This document shows positions 8,657-22,920 of a DNA stretch of 64,000 bases, one piece after another. A model generated the notes under the pieces. The model made no database searches. It saw only the letters and a list, made by a program, of their open reading frames with translations, and had not been told where the DNA came from. The DNA comes from Sphaerotilus montanus (lineage in GTDB: Bacteria; Pseudomonadota; Gammaproteobacteria; Burkholderiales; Burkholderiaceae_C), in contig NZ_JACCFH010000002.1 in assembly GCF_013410775.1 (NCBI RefSeq), positions 166,317 to 230,316 on the forward strand, in the 5' to 3' direction. Within the stretch, counting starts at the first letter, position 1. Each line of letters begins with the position of its first letter. The position numbers and the translations under genes were made by a program.

Positions 8657-9187
8657 GGGCGTGGCACTACTTGTTGCAGCACGGTGCAGGGTGCGGCGTG
8701 GCTCTGCTCAAGCCGTCAAACTTCAGGGGCCACTGCCGCGCCCACCCTTTTCGGCCTGGGTGCGACCGTTGTAGCGCAACGGCGGCGGCTCAGCCCTGGG
8801 CCCGTCTGCGGACCTCGGCTCTGCAGGCGGCCTGCTCACCCGCACCGCCCGTCTGTCCCCATCGCTCCGAACCGAGTTCACGTCAACCGTGAGAGCAGGG
8901 CCGCGCTGTCGCAGGTCTGTCACGTAAGACCAAAACCCGCCTCCCCACCGAATGCGCGCGTTTTCTGACCGGACCGCCGTTCACAGCTGCACGCTCTGCT
9001 GTTCACCGTACCCACTGAGGCGTCGACAGTTGGGCGCGCTGGCTGAGCAAATTGCGCTTTTGTTGGTGGGGGCTGGTAAGATCGTTTTCTGTAAGCCAGC
9101 ATACCCGTACACGCCTTCAGCGTATTCTGGAGCTGACAAAGGGGGCTGCACCCCCCTTGACCCCCGCTGTCGCGACCAGGAATTTTT
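8657..9187. other. Non-coding stretch upstream of mobC, candidate oriT
   Basis: No convincing gene lies here. Just upstream of mobC is a hairpin with AAGGGGG (9139-9145) and CCCCCTT (9152-9158) as arms, followed by a second C-run. About 60 bp further upstream GGCTGGTAAG (9070s) and TAAGCCAGC (9090s) carry short GCTGG/CCAGC inverted arms. Hairpins beside a mobC-mobA pair are typical of oriT. I cannot identify a nic consensus, so the exact site is open. The distal part (8657-9000) shows nothing distinct. Confidence 0.45.
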
Positions 9188-9595
9188 ATGCCCGCTGTGC
9201 CCGCCGCCGATCCGCTCATCCCCGTCCCCTGCCGCCTGCCAAAGTCCATGGCGGCCCGGTTTCGGACCGAGGCCGACGAACGTGGCACGTCTGTCTCTGA
9301 CGTGCTGCGCTCGTACATCAAGCTTGACGAAGCCAAGCCGCTGGGCACCGTGCGGCCCCGCAAACGGGTGAAGTCGCTCGCTCCTGTCACTGCTGCCGAC
9401 CCTGCGCTGCTGCAAGCCCTGCGCCTGATTGGTACCAATGTGAACCAGATCGCGCATGGCTTGCACGCAGTGCGCCTCCTGCCGGGCAAGCGAGCCGTGG
9501 ATGCCACTCTGCTGCTGGCCGAGCTGTCTGCGATGCGCGGGCAGCTCGACCGGCTCGCCGTCCAGGCCGACCCCGTGCCCGTGCCGACGTCCTGA
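9188..9595 (+). CDS. mobC: MobC-like relaxosome accessory protein
   Basis: This 135-residue protein resembles MobC/ribbon-helix-helix relaxosome proteins, which bind oriT and help the relaxase reach its nick site. Residues 10-45 (CRLPKSMAARFRTEADERGT then SVSDVLRSYI) look like a ribbon-helix-helix domain. Residues 80-92 carry the MobC signature LRLIGTNVNQIAHGL. The start ATG 9188 has AGGA about 7 bp upstream. Only 5 bp separate its stop from the relaxase start, so the two are co-transcribed. Function is assigned from the motif and the neighbour. Confidence 0.85.
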   Translation: MPAVPAADPLIPVPCRLPKSMAARFRTEADERGTSVSDVLRSYIKLDEAKPLGTVRPRKRVKSLAPVTAADPALLQALRLIGTNVNQIAHGLHAVRLLPGKRAVDATLLLAELSAMRGQLDRLAVQADPVPVPTS

Positions 9596-9600
9596 GGCGT

Positions 9601-11148
9601 ATGTCGTCGATCAAGGTCCTCCCCCACGGCATTGGCTCAGGCAGACGGGCCGTGCGGTATCTGCTGCAGGCGCTCGACAGCCGCGGACAGCCACGCCGCA
9701 TGATCAAAGTGCTGAAGGGTGACCCGGCGATGACCGCCCGGCTCATCGACAGCCAGCACACGGTTCAGCGCTACACCTCGCTCGTGGTCGCCTGGCACCC
9801 GGAAGACCGACCGACTGAGGCGCAGATGCGCACGTGCCTAGACGAGCTGATCGAGTTGATGTGTGGTGGTCTCGACGCTGACCGGCTCGACGTCCTGGCT
9901 GTCATGCACGACGGACACTTCCACGTCGTCATGCCCCGGGTCGACTTGCTGACGGGCAAGTCCTACAACCCCGCGCCACCAGGCTGGGAACGGGCATACG
10001 GTGCCCTGCGCGATGCTTGGAACTACGAGCACAACTGGGCCCGCCCAGACGATCCTGCGCGCGCCAGGCCGCTGCAGCCGGGCCGCGTACCGCCCATTGA
10101 GCGCGATCCGCGCATCCTGATGACGCGGGCAGTGGAGGACGCACTGCTGGCCGGGGAGATCACCGATCGGGCCGGCGTCGTGCGCGTGCTCAAGGCGCAC
10201 GGTGAAATTACGCGCCAGGGGCGTGACTCTGTGTCAGTCACGCTGCCGACCATCGTGGGGCCGGTGCGTCTGAAGGGTCCGATATTTGCCCGCGAGCTGG
10301 ACGCTGACGCAGTGCGTGCAGCCGTCGCCCGCCACCGTGCTGCCGACGCACCGCAGCCCAGTGGGTGCGGTGTGGACGCTGCTACTGCACGTGGTCGCGC
10401 TCACATGGCCCGCCAGGCACTGGCAGAGGCCGTGAAGCGCCGCCAGGCATACACCGCGACGCGGTACCGCCAGCGGCCAGCGCCGGAGACGATTCCGGCC
10501 TGGTCGGTCGAAGATCCAGATCACTTCGCAGCCCGGCAACGGGCTATGGTCGAGGCACGCCTGGCTACCAGGAAGCCCGTCGCAGCGCCACCGGCGCCTG
10601 CTATGGCCAGTTCGCTCGCCGCGCAACCGGCACCGGTCGACCGGATAGCGCAGATGAAGGTGCGGCTCGCAGAACTGCGCACAGCCTCGTTGCACGCTGA
10701 AGCACGAGCGAGCAGCGCATCGATGACTGAGTCGCTGCTCGGCCATCCGCGCGACGCGCTTGTCGAGCTACGTCGAGCGCTGGGCAATGCGAAGTGTGAG
10801 CGGGAAGGGCTGGAGCGCCAGATCGAAGCACGTAATTGGCTAGCCCGCGTAGCGGCTCGCCTCGCCGACCCTGAGGCCGCGCAGGTCGCTGAGGTTAGCC
10901 GACAGGCGCAGCAGATCGAGCGCGAGATCGTCGAAAAGGAAGCGACTGTGTCCGCAGCAGATCGTGCGCACTCAGAGACGCTGCAAGCGCAGCAGGAGGC
11001 CCGTAAAGCTTCAGCAGCGGTCAAAGCGGCCGAGGCCGAGTTGAAGGCCGCTGAAGCCGCGCAGAGCGACGCACAGCGACGCCAGGATGCACTTTTGCAG
11101 CACCCTACGCACACTGGGGTCCGAGTGTTTAGACCATCACCTATTTGA
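9601..11148 (+). CDS. mobA: MobA/VirD2-like plasmid relaxase
   Basis: This 515-residue protein is the relaxase that would nick oriT and pilot the strand during mobilization. Near the N-terminus AVRYLLQALDSRGQPR provides candidate tyrosines. Residues about 101-115 read MHDGHFHVVMPRVDLLTGKS, the HxH metal site (motif III) with the typical PRVDLxTGK follow-up. After residue 270 the protein becomes an Ala/Arg/Glu-rich coiled coil, with heptad-like runs at 385-500 and no primase or helicase motif. It lies directly behind mobC. No type IV secretion genes are in the window, so the plasmid would be mobilizable rather than self-transmissible on this evidence. The exact MOB class is uncertain. Confidence 0.85.
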   Translation: MSSIKVLPHGIGSGRRAVRYLLQALDSRGQPRRMIKVLKGDPAMTARLIDSQHTVQRYTSLVVAWHPEDRPTEAQMRTCLDELIELMCGGLDADRLDVLAVMHDGHFHVVMPRVDLLTGKSYNPAPPGWERAYGALRDAWNYEHNWARPDDPARARPLQPGRVPPIERDPRILMTRAVEDALLAGEITDRAGVVRVLKAHGEITRQGRDSVSVTLPTIVGPVRLKGPIFARELDADAVRAAVARHRAADAPQPSGCGVDAATARGRAHMARQALAEAVKRRQAYTATRYRQRPAPETIPAWSVEDPDHFAARQRAMVEARLATRKPVAAPPAPAMASSLAAQPAPVDRIAQMKVRLAELRTASLHAEARASSASMTESLLGHPRDALVELRRALGNAKCEREGLERQIEARNWLARVAARLADPEAAQVAEVSRQAQQIEREIVEKEATVSAADRAHSETLQAQQEARKASAAVKAAEAELKAAEAAQSDAQRRQDALLQHPTHTGVRVFRPSPI

Positions 11149-11279
11149 GGCACGCGCCTAGAAGTGAGCCAGCGCTCTTGCCCCCCAATGTTGATAGTTG
11201 ATAGACAGGAACTTCCGGTCGATTTGCTCCGCTCAGATGGAAGCCGGCGTCAACAGTCATTGCTCGGGTGACTTGGTGA

Positions 11280-11504
11280 GTTCTGCAATTTTGCAGATTT
11301 TTGGCAAAATTGCAGAACATCAGCCTCGCTCAGCCGACCTACGGTGCTTGAGACTGTGCAAGTCCGCGGCAATCTCTGCAAAATTGCAAATTTTTTGCAA
11401 TTTTGCAAGGTATGGATTGTGCTTGTCTGATCAAGTAGAGCTTGGAGTTCTGCAATATTGCAGATAATTTGCAAAATCGCGGATTTTCTGCAATTTTGCA
11501 GAAC
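11280..11504. repeat. AT-rich cluster of TGCAATTTTGCA-type inverted repeats
   Basis: Three sets lie between the 3' ends of mobA and the convergent helicase gene. Set 1 has 15-bp perfect arms, GTTCTGCAATTTTGC at 11280-11294 and its complement at 11304-11318. Set 2 has 14-bp arms, TGCAAAATTGCAAA at 11377-11390 and its complement at 11394-11407. Set 3 has CTGCAATATTGCAG at 11450-11463 and CTGCAATTTTGCAG at 11488-11501. Related GC-rich sequence (GCCTCGCTCAGCCGACCT versus GCCTTGCCCGGCTGACCT) follows sets 1 and 3, so the unit was probably duplicated. The cluster is far richer in A+T than its surroundings. It may be a protein-binding array; no partner is known. Confidence 0.8.
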
Positions 11505-11606
11505 ACGAGCCTTGCCCGGCTGACCTGCGGAGCGTGCCGACGTGAGTCCGTCGTCGACGGCTGCCGTTGACGGGTGGGCGCTGATCTTGTTCAGCCCGTG
11601 GATCTG

Positions 11607-16940
<5,334 letters not shown>

Positions 16941-17103
16941 GACATGACCGCGCCGTGCGGTGCCTGGGGGTTCAGGCAGAGGGCGGATTTTTTAGTTTGG
17001 TCGTCGAGCGTAATCCAGAATGCCCCTGCGCTCAGGACATGGACGTCAAGGCAAGGTCTGTTGGCACTCGGCGAGGTCTGATCTGCCCTGGCGCTCTTCG
17101 GGG

Positions 17104-17286
17104 TCAGAGTTCCGGATGCCGGCCGTCGTAGGCACAGCGCGCCAGCGACCGGCCGCAGACCTGGCAACCGGCGGGTCGGTGGAGCAGGCGGCTCAGCCAG
17201 CGCGACAGCCATCCTTGTGTCGCGGGCGTGATCGACGCGAGTGCGCGGTCGTCGCGCAGCGGTGAGGTGCGGGGTGGCGGGTGCAT
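17104..17286 (-). CDS. Candidate small Cys-containing protein
   Basis: A 60-residue frame from ATG 17286 ends in tandem amphipathic, Trp-containing helices (WLSRWLSRLLHRP) and a CQVCGRSLARC cluster that could bind zinc. The same frame can be extended to a TTG at 17472, but the added part is Pro/Thr-rich and unconvincing. It lies between gajB and the RecQ-UvrD fusion on the same strand. The motif-like C-terminus is the only support; it may also be a remnant of a larger gene. Confidence 0.35.
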   Translation of the reverse strand: MHPPPRTSPLRDDRALASITPATQGWLSRWLSRLLHRPAGCQVCGRSLARCAYDGRHPEL

Positions 17287-17719
17287 GGGGCGCTGGCAGG
17301 GACTCTGGCGGGAGTTCTGGTGTTTGGGGGGCAGGATCGGCGCAGGGGTGCCGAGAGTCTGCGTCAGGTTCTGGGTGGTTCTGGTGGGTTTCGCGCATCG
17401 GATGCGCGTTCGGCGTGGGATTTTGGCAGCCTTGGGTGTGCGCGGCGTGTTGTCTGGCCACGGCGATCCCAAGCGAATGGCTGGTCGCTATCTTCGACGC
17501 GATCGATACGGTGACCGCTTCAGACTGGGTGCAGCCGTTCGACCGCATCGACCTGAACGGCGGCTTCCGACCCAATGCAGCCGTACATACGGCCAAGGCG
17601 CATCCCCGATAGCAGCCGTTGGCTGACCTTTTGGCCAATCTCCACGACGGCGCGAAGCCAGGTGCCGTAGGTAATAGTCACAGGGCTAAACCGCTCTTGC
17701 GGTAGCTGCGCCGCCCTCA
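17287..17719. other. Non-coding stretch between gajB and small ORF
   Basis: I see no convincing gene here. The one distinct structure is a 17-bp perfect palindrome, CGCGCATC-G-GATGCGCG, at 17392-17408. It is not followed by a T-run on either strand, so it is more likely a protein site or a weak transcript hairpin than a rho-independent terminator. Confidence 0.4.
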
Positions 17720-18193
17720 CTACCCGTTGTAATCGAACTCAAAGCGGGCCAGAACCTCGGTGGGCTCGTAGCTCCCATATCTTCCGCGTGAGCGTCCGGC
17801 CTCCGAGATCAGGTGCAAGTGCTTTCGAGCGCGCGAGGCCAGGACGTACAGCAGCTTGCTGGCGGCGGCATCACCGTCGGAATCGCTGAAGTGGGGCACC
17901 ATGCCTTGGAGAAGACCGAATGCGATGACTACGTCAAACTCCGCGCCCTTGACCCCGTGAATCGTCGACACGGTGATCCCGGTCCGTTCACGGAACACTT
18001 TCTTGAAGAACGACAGATCGGTGATGTAGTCGGCGCCGGACTTCTGCAGCTTCTCCAGCCGCGCCTGGGAACTCGCAAAAAATGCCTTGCGATGTTCCAC
18101 AAGCGTGGGGAAAGCACACAACTCGATCCCCAGGCGATTGAGCACCGCGACGAACGCTTGGTCCAGATACGCCAAGCCGTCTGTTTCGGCAAT
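17720..18193 (-). pseudogene. gajB: gajB 3' part, separated by IS5-family insertion
   Basis: This is the C-terminal portion of the Gabija UvrD-like helicase. It reads in frame from the IS border: AETDGLAYLDQAFVAVL, then the helicase motifs STIHGVKGAEFDVVIAFG and SKLLYVLASRARKHLHLI near the end. The stop is at 17720. It has no start of its own and would not be made unless the insertion is lost. Joining codon ATT of the left part to GCC here, after removing the IS and one AAT copy, gives SNSLAIAETDGLAY without a shift. The rebuilt protein would be 592 residues. Confidence 0.9.
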
Positions 18194-19474
18194 GGGGCAC
18201 TTCTAGAAACCGACCCTGACCGCCACCTGAGCCGCGCGCTGCGGCAAGATGCCGCCCCATGATCACACCCCGCACCAAGCCATCGAGCTTCTTTCCTGAG
18301 GAGGCCGCGGACGACCTGTTCGTGGTGCAGCAGCGCAAGGCCAAGCTGGAGGGCTACGTGCAGACGCTGGCGGCGATGGACGAACTGATCGACTTCGCAG
18401 CGATGGCCTCGGCGGTGGACAAGGCCTGCCCTCGCGCTGACCGCAGCAAGGGCGGACGCCCGCCGTACCCGACCGAGGCGCTGGTGCGCATGGTGTTCCT
18501 GCAGGGGCTGTACAACCTGTCGGACGAGCAGTGCGAGCACCAGGTGCTGGACAGGCTGAGCTTCCAGCGCTTCTGCCGGCTGGACGGCGCGCTGAACATT
18601 CCGGACGCACGCACGCTGTGGAACTTCCGGCAGCGGCTGGCCGAAGGCGGGCTGGGCGGCCGGGCGATTTTCGAGGCGTTGAGCCAGCAGTTGCAGCGGC
18701 ACGGCTTCATCCCGAGGGGCGGGCAGATCGTGGACGCCAGCATCGTGCAGGCGCCGATCACGCAGGCCAACGCCCGGGAGCGCGAGGCGCTGAACAAGGG
18801 GGAGGCGCCCGAGGGCTGGAGCAAGAAGCGCCTGGCGCACACCGACCGGGACGCGCGCTGGACGCAAAAGCACGGCAAGTCGTACTACGGCTACAAGCTG
18901 CACGGCAACGTGGACGCACGCTACAAGCTGATCCGCCAGATGAAGATCACGGCGGCCAACGCCGACGACGGACAGCAACTGCCCGACGTGCTGCAGGTGG
19001 CGAATACGCGCAAGCGGCTGCTGGCCGACCGGGGCTACGACAGCGCGGCCAACCGCCAGACGCTGCAGCAGCACGGACTGGCCGACGGCATCGCACGTCG
19101 CGCCAAGCCAGGGCAGACGGCCAAGGTTCGACTCAAGCAGCGCAACAAGACGATCAACCGCACGCGGGCGCGGGTCGAGCACGTCTTTGCGGCGCTGAGC
19201 CAGCAGGGCGGCAAGTGCGTGCGGGCGATGACGCTGGCGCGCAATGCGCTGGCGATCACGCTGCAGTGCGCGGCCTACAACGCACGCAGGCTGGTGTGGC
19301 TGGTCAAGAGCGCAGGTCCGTCCGCACAGCCCGCGTGAGGGGCAAAACCCCGTCGCGGGGTACCGCGACGGTGGGGACAGGGGCTCGCCGCCGTCATCCA
19401 CTGCTCGTCTGAGCTGGATTTGTGCAGGCTCAGACCAGGTTCAGGGCTGCAGGGCCGGTTTCTAGAAGTGCCCC
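18194..19474 (+). mobile_element. IS5-family insertion sequence inside gajB
   Basis: This 1281-bp element has near-perfect terminal inverted repeats of about 25 bp. The left end starts GGGGCACTTCTAGAAACCG and the right end is its complement. A 3-bp direct repeat, AAT, flanks it (18191-18193 and 19475-19477). Length, repeat type and duplication length fit an IS5-family element of the IS1031-like type. It carries one transposase gene, in the opposite direction to gajB. The near-identical ends and exact duplication suggest a recent insertion. Confidence 0.93.
18259..19338 (+). CDS. IS5-family transposase
   Basis: This intact 359-residue DDE transposase starts at ATG 18259, 65 bp inside the left end. 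The N-terminal region carries the IS5-type segment GGRPPYPTEALVRMVFLQGL followed by LSDEQCEHQVLDRLSFQRFC. The catalytic triad is visible as GGQIVDASIV (first D), LLADRGYDSAANRQ (second D) and RARVEHVFAAL (E). Nothing is truncated, so the copy could still be mobile. It lies antisense to the interrupted gajB. Confidence 0.93.
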   Translation: MITPRTKPSSFFPEEAADDLFVVQQRKAKLEGYVQTLAAMDELIDFAAMASAVDKACPRADRSKGGRPPYPTEALVRMVFLQGLYNLSDEQCEHQVLDRLSFQRFCRLDGALNIPDARTLWNFRQRLAEGGLGGRAIFEALSQQLQRHGFIPRGGQIVDASIVQAPITQANAREREALNKGEAPEGWSKKRLAHTDRDARWTQKHGKSYYGYKLHGNVDARYKLIRQMKITAANADDGQQLPDVLQVANTRKRLLADRGYDSAANRQTLQQHGLADGIARRAKPGQTAKVRLKQRNKTINRTRARVEHVFAALSQQGGKCVRAMTLARNALAITLQCAAYNARRLVWLVKSAGPSAQPA

Positions 19475-20782
19475 AATGGCGAGAGAGTTGGACTCCCGCA
19501 GCAGCGATCGCTGCGAGATCTTGGCCGTGTCGACGCCAAAATCTCGCAGGTCGGCAATGACGTCCCTGGCCCATCGCATGCGTCGCACCAGCATTTGGGG
19601 CGACGAGTCCGTCAGCAAGATCTTGGAAAGCTTGAACCAAAAGTTGTCGGGATCATTGCTGAACGGCACCAATCCCGGACCGTCGAACTGTTGGTCGGGG
19701 AGCAATGCCACCAGTTTTCGGGTGGTTGACGCCAGCAAGATCCACCACGGCGCCAACACGCAAATCTCTTCGGGCGCATGCCCTTCGGCTAAGCTCTTTT
19801 GAATAAGCCTGATCAGTTCATCATGAAGATCGTCGTGCGCAACGAGTCGGTTGTAGGTGACGTGACTGGGAAAGCCGACCATCTCGCCCGCTCCCTCGAT
19901 GTCGGTAGTGTGCACGTTGAAGTTAGAGAAGTGCCCGATGATCCGCGCGCTTGAACGGTAGTTCAATCGAAGCACCATCTCACGAATAGGAATGCCCGTG
20001 AGTGCGCGAAAATTCGACACCGAAATGGCATAACCGCCAAGCGAGCCATAGATTGCCTGGTTGGGATCACCCACGATGAACGTCTTGGTCCTGCCGGCGC
20101 CCGCCCGAAGAATGGCACCCACCAGGTTGTACTGGATCTGCTTCGTATCTTGGTACTCATCGACGAGGACATAGGAAAAGACCTGCGAGAGCAGCGCTGC
20201 GATATGCGGCTGATTCCGGATCAGCACCTGGGAGTACCAGAGAATCAACTCGAAATCGATGCGTCTCGTGTCCGCCAGTTCTCGAAAGTAGGCCGCCAAG
20301 ACCTGATGGATGCTGTCGTGCTTTCGCGTGTCGGCGCATCCCAGCCGGTAACCATCCCCTTCGAAGTAATATTCGCAGTCGTAAAAGGTCACGCTGCGGT
20401 ACACTGAGCACAGTCGATCGAGCATCTTTTCGCGGTCGTGCCGGTCTAAGACCGTGTAACCGCGAGCCAGCTCTGGGACATAGATTCCGTAGGGTTTGAT
20501 GATCCATTCGAGACAGAACGAGTGAATGGTTCCGATCCACAGGGCGGAGATGTCAACTCCAAGGGCTTCGATTCGCTCCTGGATCTCGTCAGCGGCCCGG
20601 TGGGTATAAGTGATGGCCACGACGATGCGTTTGTCCGTGCGCTGGGATAGCTCATACGCGATCTTGTAAGTCAGTGTGCGCGTTTTTCCGCTGCCCGGGC
20701 AGGCGACCAGGAAAACGCTCGATGGCTCTTCGACGGCGGCCGCTTGCTCGGGATTGAGTTCCGTAGCATCCCAGACAAACAT
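19475..20782 (-). pseudogene. gajB: gajB 5' part, Gabija UvrD-like helicase interrupted by IS
   Basis: GajB is the helicase partner of GajA in the Gabija anti-phage system. The start is ATG 20782, which shares its A with the gajA stop (TGATG), so the genes are coupled. Visible helicase motifs are VACPGSGKTRTLTYK (residues 26-40), AITYTHRAADEIQER, YVLVDEYQDTKQIQYN (about 205), VGDPNQAIYGSLGG and LRLNYRSSARII. The frame then runs into the IS5-family element and ends with 14 foreign residues at 19430. The truncated product lacks the C-terminal helicase motifs found in the 17720-18193 fragment, so it is probably inactive. No other damage is visible. Confidence 0.92.
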
Positions 20783-22920
20783 CAGGTCATCCCGGCCAGG
20801 AACGCATGGACCACGTCTCCCGGCAACGCCGTTACGGCCGCCGCACGCAGAGTGGCTAGATCGATATCGGAGCGCCCGAATCGCTCCACCTTGGCATTGA
20901 AAGCCGTCAAGCGCTGACACGCTGTGCGATCAATGCCCAGCAGGCGTGTCATGCGATGACGGAGGATTCGCATGATCAGCTGTCGCGAGAATGGGCCATG
21001 CGCAAACAGCACGGCATCTCGGATGTAGCCGGGCACCACGGCTTGATGATCTAGCGTCTGCGCAAGCAAGATGGCGAGCCACCCCTTGCCTTCTTGCTCG
21101 GCCATCGTCAAGGTACGGTAGCCACTTTGATGGATGAGGCCAGAGCGAAGTTCGGTGATTGCCTGCTTGATCGTCGTTGGCGCTTTATAGACCTTGTCGA
21201 CGATGCGCACAAAGGCTTCATGATTGCCCGCGTCGATCAAATCCACTTCGAAGGTATGCGTGGCGTAGAAGGCCCGTACCCAGACGTTGCCAGCAGCAAA
21301 TGCATCCAAATTGATCTTACGCTGCGCCCCGGCTGTTTCTGAGCCAATCGCCTTTCGCTTCCTCATGGCAAGTCCGTCGCCATCGTTCGCATCCGGCGTG
21401 GTGTCAAAGAAGGTTTTGTCTAGGTCAGTGACGATCGCACACCGCTTGCGGATCCGGGTGTCGTGGAACAGGACCGCCACGTTTTCGAAGCCGGTGCTTC
21501 GGATGTTGATGACGCTGAGACCCAACTCGTCCACACTCAGGCCCAGAACCTGCTTCACGAGAGCAGGAATCAAGATTTCCTCCGCGTCCCCTTCCACCAG
21601 CAGCACGCTCTTGGCAAACAGCAGGTTGCTCCGCACCGCATCCAGGTATCGTTGGATGCTCGTCACCTGGGCAGGGTCCAGTCCTTTCGCTGGTTGGTAG
21701 GCCTCACAGAAGGCGCCGCGCCGCCCCAGGATGTTGACGTTGCTCACATTGCTCACCTCAGAGATGTGGGCGGAGTGCGTCGTGTAGATGACTTGGGCAT
21801 CATCGTAGGTGATGCGCTCGAAAAGCGTCTTCTGGATATGGGTGTGGATATGCGCTTCGGGCTCTTCGATGAGCAGGAAGTTCGCAATCGCCATTTTCTC
21901 TCGCTGGTACTTGAACTCCAGCAGTTTGAGAGTCAGGTAGATCAGATTGGCGCCACCAAGGCTGAGTTCGTTGATCGTCCCTTCATAGCCGTCCTCCGAC
22001 TCCCCGACGAATAGGCGCAGCGACTGAAACAGTTGCTCCGCTTCCTCGGGCAGATCCGACCGGATCGACAGCGACGTCGGGGAGTAGGTTTCGCCGGCAG
22101 TGTTCTTGATGGTCTCGCGGATGTGCTCGCGCACATACTGCACGTCATCAAGTCTTTCGATGGCACCATTGAGATCGCGCACCTTGTCCACGATGGGCAC
22201 GAGGGCCGCCGCGTCGATTTCGCCGCTCTTGCTCTTGAGCAGAGTGAGCAGCGGATTGGTGCGGTTGTTGTGAAACTCGGCCACGACGTCGCGAAGCGCC
22301 TGGATGAAGGTGAGTGAAACTTCCTTGGTGACCGACAGGAACCCAGGAACCTTCGCCCCAAGTTCAGGAAACTCGGTTTCGTCGCTGAAGACGCACAGAT
22401 CGAAATTTCCTACGATCCGTTGATACACAGCCTGATCGCTGAAGTTAGCGCTGCTTCGGCCAGTGAAGATGGTCTCGTAATCGGCGATCGTGATGCCCTC
22501 GCGGATAGCTTTCAACCCCGCAAAGTCAAGGGCATCGAGGGCCGCCAGCTTCAACCGGATCTCCTTCTTGGGGCGGAAGATCAGGTTGTACGTAGCCTTG
22601 GAAATTGGTTCGGCGTGGATCTTGGCTGTGCCGTGCAGGAACAGCGCCTGCACCGCCTCATCGGTGCTGAGGTCCTCGAACTCCATGCTGATGATGATCC
22701 AGTGGCCTTTCCACTGGTCCAGCGCACGGCTGAAATCGGACTCTTCCAGCCGATAAGCTGCGCGGACCATGTTGTCGTCCAGGAGCAGCCGGATGGCGCG
22801 GAGTATGTTGGATTTACCTGCGCCGTTTTCCCCGATTATGGTGTTGACGCCGCGCTGAAACGTCAAAATGGTGTTCTTGAAGTTTCTGTAATTGACCAGC
22901 GTAAGTTTGGAGATATGCAT
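20782..22920 (-). CDS. gajA: Gabija GajA, OLD-family ATPase/TOPRIM nuclease
   Basis: GajA is the nucleotide-sensing DNA-nicking subunit of Gabija. The start is ATG 22920 (712 residues) with GAGGG about 9 bp upstream. The N-terminal ABC-type ATPase has Walker A GENGAGKSN (residues 30-38), a signature-like LSLGGANLIYLTL, Walker B FLLIEEPEAHIHTH (about 350) and the H-loop region YTTHSAHIS. The C-terminal TOPRIM nuclease has LLVEGDAEEILIPAL (about 440) and IVTDLDKTFF (about 500). It is longer than the GajA proteins of about 580 residues I know, because of extra C-terminal sequence. The gene is intact, but its partner gajB is split. A stand-alone OLD nuclease is the alternative; the coupled UvrD gene argues for Gabija. 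Confidence 0.9.
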   Translation of the reverse strand: MHISKLTLVNYRNFKNTILTFQRGVNTIIGENGAGKSNILRAIRLLLDDNMVRAAYRLEESDFSRALDQWKGHWIIISMEFEDLSTDEAVQALFLHGTAKIHAEPISKATYNLIFRPKKEIRLKLAALDALDFAGLKAIREGITIADYETIFTGRSSANFSDQAVYQRIVGNFDLCVFSDETEFPELGAKVPGFLSVTKEVSLTFIQALRDVVAEFHNNRTNPLLTLLKSKSGEIDAAALVPIVDKVRDLNGAIERLDDVQYVREHIRETIKNTAGETYSPTSLSIRSDLPEEAEQLFQSLRLFVGESEDGYEGTINELSLGGANLIYLTLKLLEFKYQREKMAIANFLLIEEPEAHIHTHIQKTLFERITYDDAQVIYTTHSAHISEVSNVSNVNILGRRGAFCEAYQPAKGLDPAQVTSIQRYLDAVRSNLLFAKSVLLVEGDAEEILIPALVKQVLGLSVDELGLSVINIRSTGFENVAVLFHDTRIRKRCAIVTDLDKTFFDTTPDANDGDGLAMRKRKAIGSETAGAQRKINLDAFAAGNVWVRAFYATHTFEVDLIDAGNHEAFVRIVDKVYKAPTTIKQAITELRSGLIHQSGYRTLTMAEQEGKGWLAILLAQTLDHQAVVPGYIRDAVLFAHGPFSRQLIMRILRHRMTRLLGIDRTACQRLTAFNAKVERFGRSDIDLATLRAAAVTALPGDVVHAFLAGMT

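Noticed and set aside
8216..8968. 250-codon plus-strand ORF
   Set aside because: It is antisense to the IS21 remnant and runs into the candidate oriT region. The IstA motifs on the minus strand explain the DNA better.
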